Of a stretch of DNA of 64,000 nt, positions 61,906 through 64,000 are shown piece by piece; positions within the stretch are counted from its first letter, which is position 1; every line of letters starts with the position of its first letter. The stretch covers positions 186,001 through 250,000 of the forward strand of contig JAOPHQ010002280.1 of the NCBI GenBank assembly GCA_030340625.1. Reading direction: 5' to 3'. The DNA comes from Merluccius polli. Its lineage: Eukaryota > Chordata > Actinopteri > Gadiformes > Merlucciidae. Position numbers and translations under genes: made by a program. The notes under the pieces were generated by a model that saw only the letters and a program-made list of their open reading frames with translations, had not been told where the DNA came from and did not search any database.

Positions 61906-62989
61906 GTGTTTCATGGTAAGCAGGTTAAGCGACGTCCTGTACAGATCTTGATTTTTGAAAAGAAAGTCTAGCTGAAAGGCTAAGTCAACCTGTTGTTTTG
62001 TGATTAAAGGCGAGTTAGTGTTTTTTCACTCAGAACCTTGCACGACAAATTCGACCGTTTTCGACACGCTATAAAAAGTTGCATAAGTCGTTTTCTTTCT
62101 GTATTCAAGCCGCGATAGTGTTTTTTCACTCGGAGACTTGTACGGCCCGTTTTGTTTTATTTTCTGTCGCAAATAAATTGGAAAGACAGAGAAGTGCTGG
62201 AAAAGAGTATGAAAGCACCTCAATATTAGTAATAATTATATTGGTAACAATTGTTTGTCTGAAGCGAATGTGTAAACCTTCCTGGATTTGTAGTACATAA
62301 GTCAACCCGCTACTTCTCAAGAGAGAAAGAGAGCTTGGAGATCAGGAAGGGAGGGGGGAGTAAGCCCCCAGGCAGAGCAGAAGTAAGAATCGCCAAAGGT
62401 GGGAGGGGAGCGCATTCCAATCGGTAGAGATAAAGAAAAGTTGTTAAACTAACCAGTAGAATAAACTCAAATAAATAGTATTAAGAATAGTGTTTGTAGG
62501 AGTCAGATGATAGGGTTAAGCAGAGGAGAGAAGTAGAGGAGAACAGTGAGAAAAGGTGGGGGTCGAGCAGCTCCGGGGGAGCCGCAATTCAGAAAAAAAA
62601 AAAAAAAAAAGGAGCAAAGCAGCTTTACATTCACTTGGAGGAGACGAAGATAAAAGTAGAATAAATAGCGGTTATAGATATTAATAAGTTGCGTGAGTGT
62701 GCTAAATATGCGTGAATGAAGTTACTTATTTGTAAATTGAGCTCTAGATATTATTAATGACAAGTGGTCTAATTGTGGGAGTGACGACTCCTCATGTAAA
62801 CATTGAAGAAAAAGTCTTATCATTTCTTGAAAATGTGAAACTGTTTAGATTAATAAGCTGCTGGCTGACGTAGAGAAAGACTCGCAGGGGCGATGCAAAT
62901 AATTCTCTAGCCAGGGGGCCACCAGGTTTCCCCCTCTTATTCAGAAGAGCATTGGACAGACTCTGCTCTCTCTGAAGTCACGTTAACAA
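61906..62989. other. non-coding, purine-rich
   Basis: AGTGTTTTTTCACTC occurs twice (about 62018 and 62118). From 62310 the strand is strongly A/G-rich, with an A-run at 62594-62611. No gene recognised; it could be the untranslated leader of the element starting at 60277. Confidence 0.45.
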
Positions 62990-63091
62990 GTGAACTGCGC
63001 ATGTGTGGGTTTAAGGAGGAGCTACAAGTTGCACAGACGCGTGGTCACGCCCCTACTGCACTCTTGGAACTGCAAGGGAGGAGAAGGCAGA

Positions 63092-63379
63092 ATGAGGCCT
63101 AGTACAATAATTCTGTTTATTGATGGTCATTACTTGATCATAAGTTATATTATTGAGACTTTTAAAATTATAAGAAATTACAGGGTTAACAAAAAAGGAA
63201 AGAAAATAAATAAATTAAAAAGGGGAAAGAGAAAAATTATATTAGAAATGGCTAGTAGGGATAAAAAACATACTAGGAAACATTACCTGATCATGAATTT
63301 TATTATCGAGACTTTTAAATTCATAAATAACTCTATGTTAACAGATGTCATTAAAGAAGTGTTTTTGCGTAAAAATTAA
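63092..63379 (+). CDS. hypothetical 95-aa protein with internal duplication
   Basis: ATG at 63092 (MRPSTIILF); an upstream extension would need a GTG start. The protein is Lys- and Ile-rich and contains two related segments, HYLIISYIIETFKIIRNY and HYLIMNFIIETFKFINNS, separated by a basic stretch (KKGKKINKLKRGKRK). I do not recognise it. It may be an accessory-type ORF of the surrounding element or chance coding in AT-rich DNA. Confidence 0.35.
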   Translation: MRPSTIILFIDGHYLIISYIIETFKIIRNYRVNKKGKKINKLKRGKRKIILEMASRDKKHTRKHYLIMNFIIETFKFINNSMLTDVIKEVFLRKN

Positions 63380-63412
63380 TTGATTATTTTTAAGCGCTAA
63401 CTTGTCAATAAT

Positions 63413-63694
63413 ATGAAGAAGTTTGTTCAAAGAGACATTAAATCTCTGTTTTTCCTTTATCTACACTTGCACGAGAACCTTGAGAAAAGGAGGGGACCTC
63501 CACGGCCGGGGGGCTCCTTTCCAAAGAAACATCTCAAACGTCTCGTGTGCATCTCGTCGTCGATTCATAAAATAATGCTTGTAACAGATTTAGGTGATGA
63601 CACAAAACAGGCATTAGTTATTAGGCAGCCGATCGCCATAGCAACACCACTTTTAGTGGAAGGTGAAGAGATATCATCTACTACTTACAGATAG
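63413..63694 (+). CDS. hypothetical 93-aa protein
   Basis: ATG at 63413 (MKKFVQRDIKSLFFLYLHLH), 34 bp after the preceding ORF. It has a basic N-terminal half (KRRGPPRPGGSFPKKHLKR) and a neutral C-terminal half. No family recognised. The close spacing to the preceding ORF suggests both belong to one element, if either is real. Confidence 0.3.
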   Translation: MKKFVQRDIKSLFFLYLHLHENLEKRRGPPRPGGSFPKKHLKRLVCISSSIHKIMLVTDLGDDTKQALVIRQPIAIATPLLVEGEEISSTTYR

Positions 63695-64000
63695 TATTAG
63701 CACATCAACTCCTACAGGGGATGTGAGACCAATAACTACAACAAGGACAGTTTCTGAATCCACAAGTATCAGGACCCTTATAAGCGAAGCTGTGGAGATA
63801 AGATTCTCTACAGATGTGTTATGAGTGAGAAGAAAAGAGAGGATAATATTAGGAATGTTCCAAAAAAGAAGGAGTACGAAGAAGGCAGAGAGAAAAGTTA
63901 GAGAAGGGGTAAGAAAAGTTAGAGAAAGTGAAAGAAGGGAAAGAGAGAAACATGGTCAAGAGAGAGGGAGAGACCCATCCCTATACGTGGACTGTTATAA
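63695..64000. other. no gene seen; A/G-rich to window end
   Basis: Purine-rich sequence with AGAGAAAG strings. Any gag-like coding region of the element would lie beyond the window. Confidence 0.4.

Overview
This window is vertebrate and almost certainly teleost DNA. It holds spliced exons with GT/AG junctions, tRNA-derived SINE sequence, long CA and poly-G runs, Rex3-like and CR1/L2-like LINE pieces, Kolobok, Harbinger and hAT DNA transposons, and two Ty3/gypsy elements with the integrase-before-reverse-transcriptase order described for Gmr1 of Atlantic cod. A gadiform source is a reasonable inference, not a proven one. I see no bacterial-style genes, no rRNA, no functional tRNA gene and no CRISPR array. 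The window is essentially a transposon and satellite graveyard, with one multi-exon host-type gene present as two damaged copies.

Layout. 1-1454: microsatellites and dispersed repeats. 1455-6026: complete young Gmr1-like element (+). 6.1-12.8 kb: a SINE, a Harbinger remnant, an integrase-type DNA transposon carrying a nested hAT MITE, and simple repeats. 12787-17687: a Kolobok with TTAA flanks carrying THAP and transposase exons (-), with a probable solo LTR inside. 17.7-23.5 kb: dispersed repeats, a 1.2 kb hAT MITE and a large inverted repeat. 23540-26921: an apparently intact autonomous hAT with a four-exon transposase, inserted in the last exon of an SGNH-hydrolase-like gene (-, 26919-34799). 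An intron of that gene holds a LINE fragment, which in turn holds a second complete Gmr1-like element (28934-33811, -). 35.4-36.4 kb: Rex3-like LINE 3' half (-).

36.5-50.0 kb is a mosaic of at least five tandem-repeat families: an 88/89-bp unit at both ends in opposite orientations, a 99-bp unit built from 51+48-bp halves, a 102-bp unit, a ~160-bp unit and a 164-bp unit. Embedded in it is a 4155-bp palindromic element (40149-44303) with ~1.5 kb inverted arms, a 3-bp target duplication and an XPG/FEN1-like nuclease gene partly copied in both arms. This is the best candidate for something undescribed.

50.3-51.9 kb: Rex3-like 5' half with an internal inversion. 52-56 kb: small MITEs and copy B of the SGNH-like gene, which preserves a close relative of the empty site of the second Gmr1-like element. 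56.5-60.3 kb: a MITE, a second Kolobok with a THAP exon and a Charlie-like hAT MITE. 60.3-64.0 kb: one end of a probable retroviral or LTR element (LTR end, primer-binding-like site), a 91-bp higher-order minisatellite and two small unrecognised ORFs; it runs off the window.

The interplay is one of nesting. Target-site duplications and paralogous empty sites let several insertions be ordered: SGNH gene, then LINE in its intron, then Gmr1-like element in the LINE; and hAT into the last exon of the same gene.
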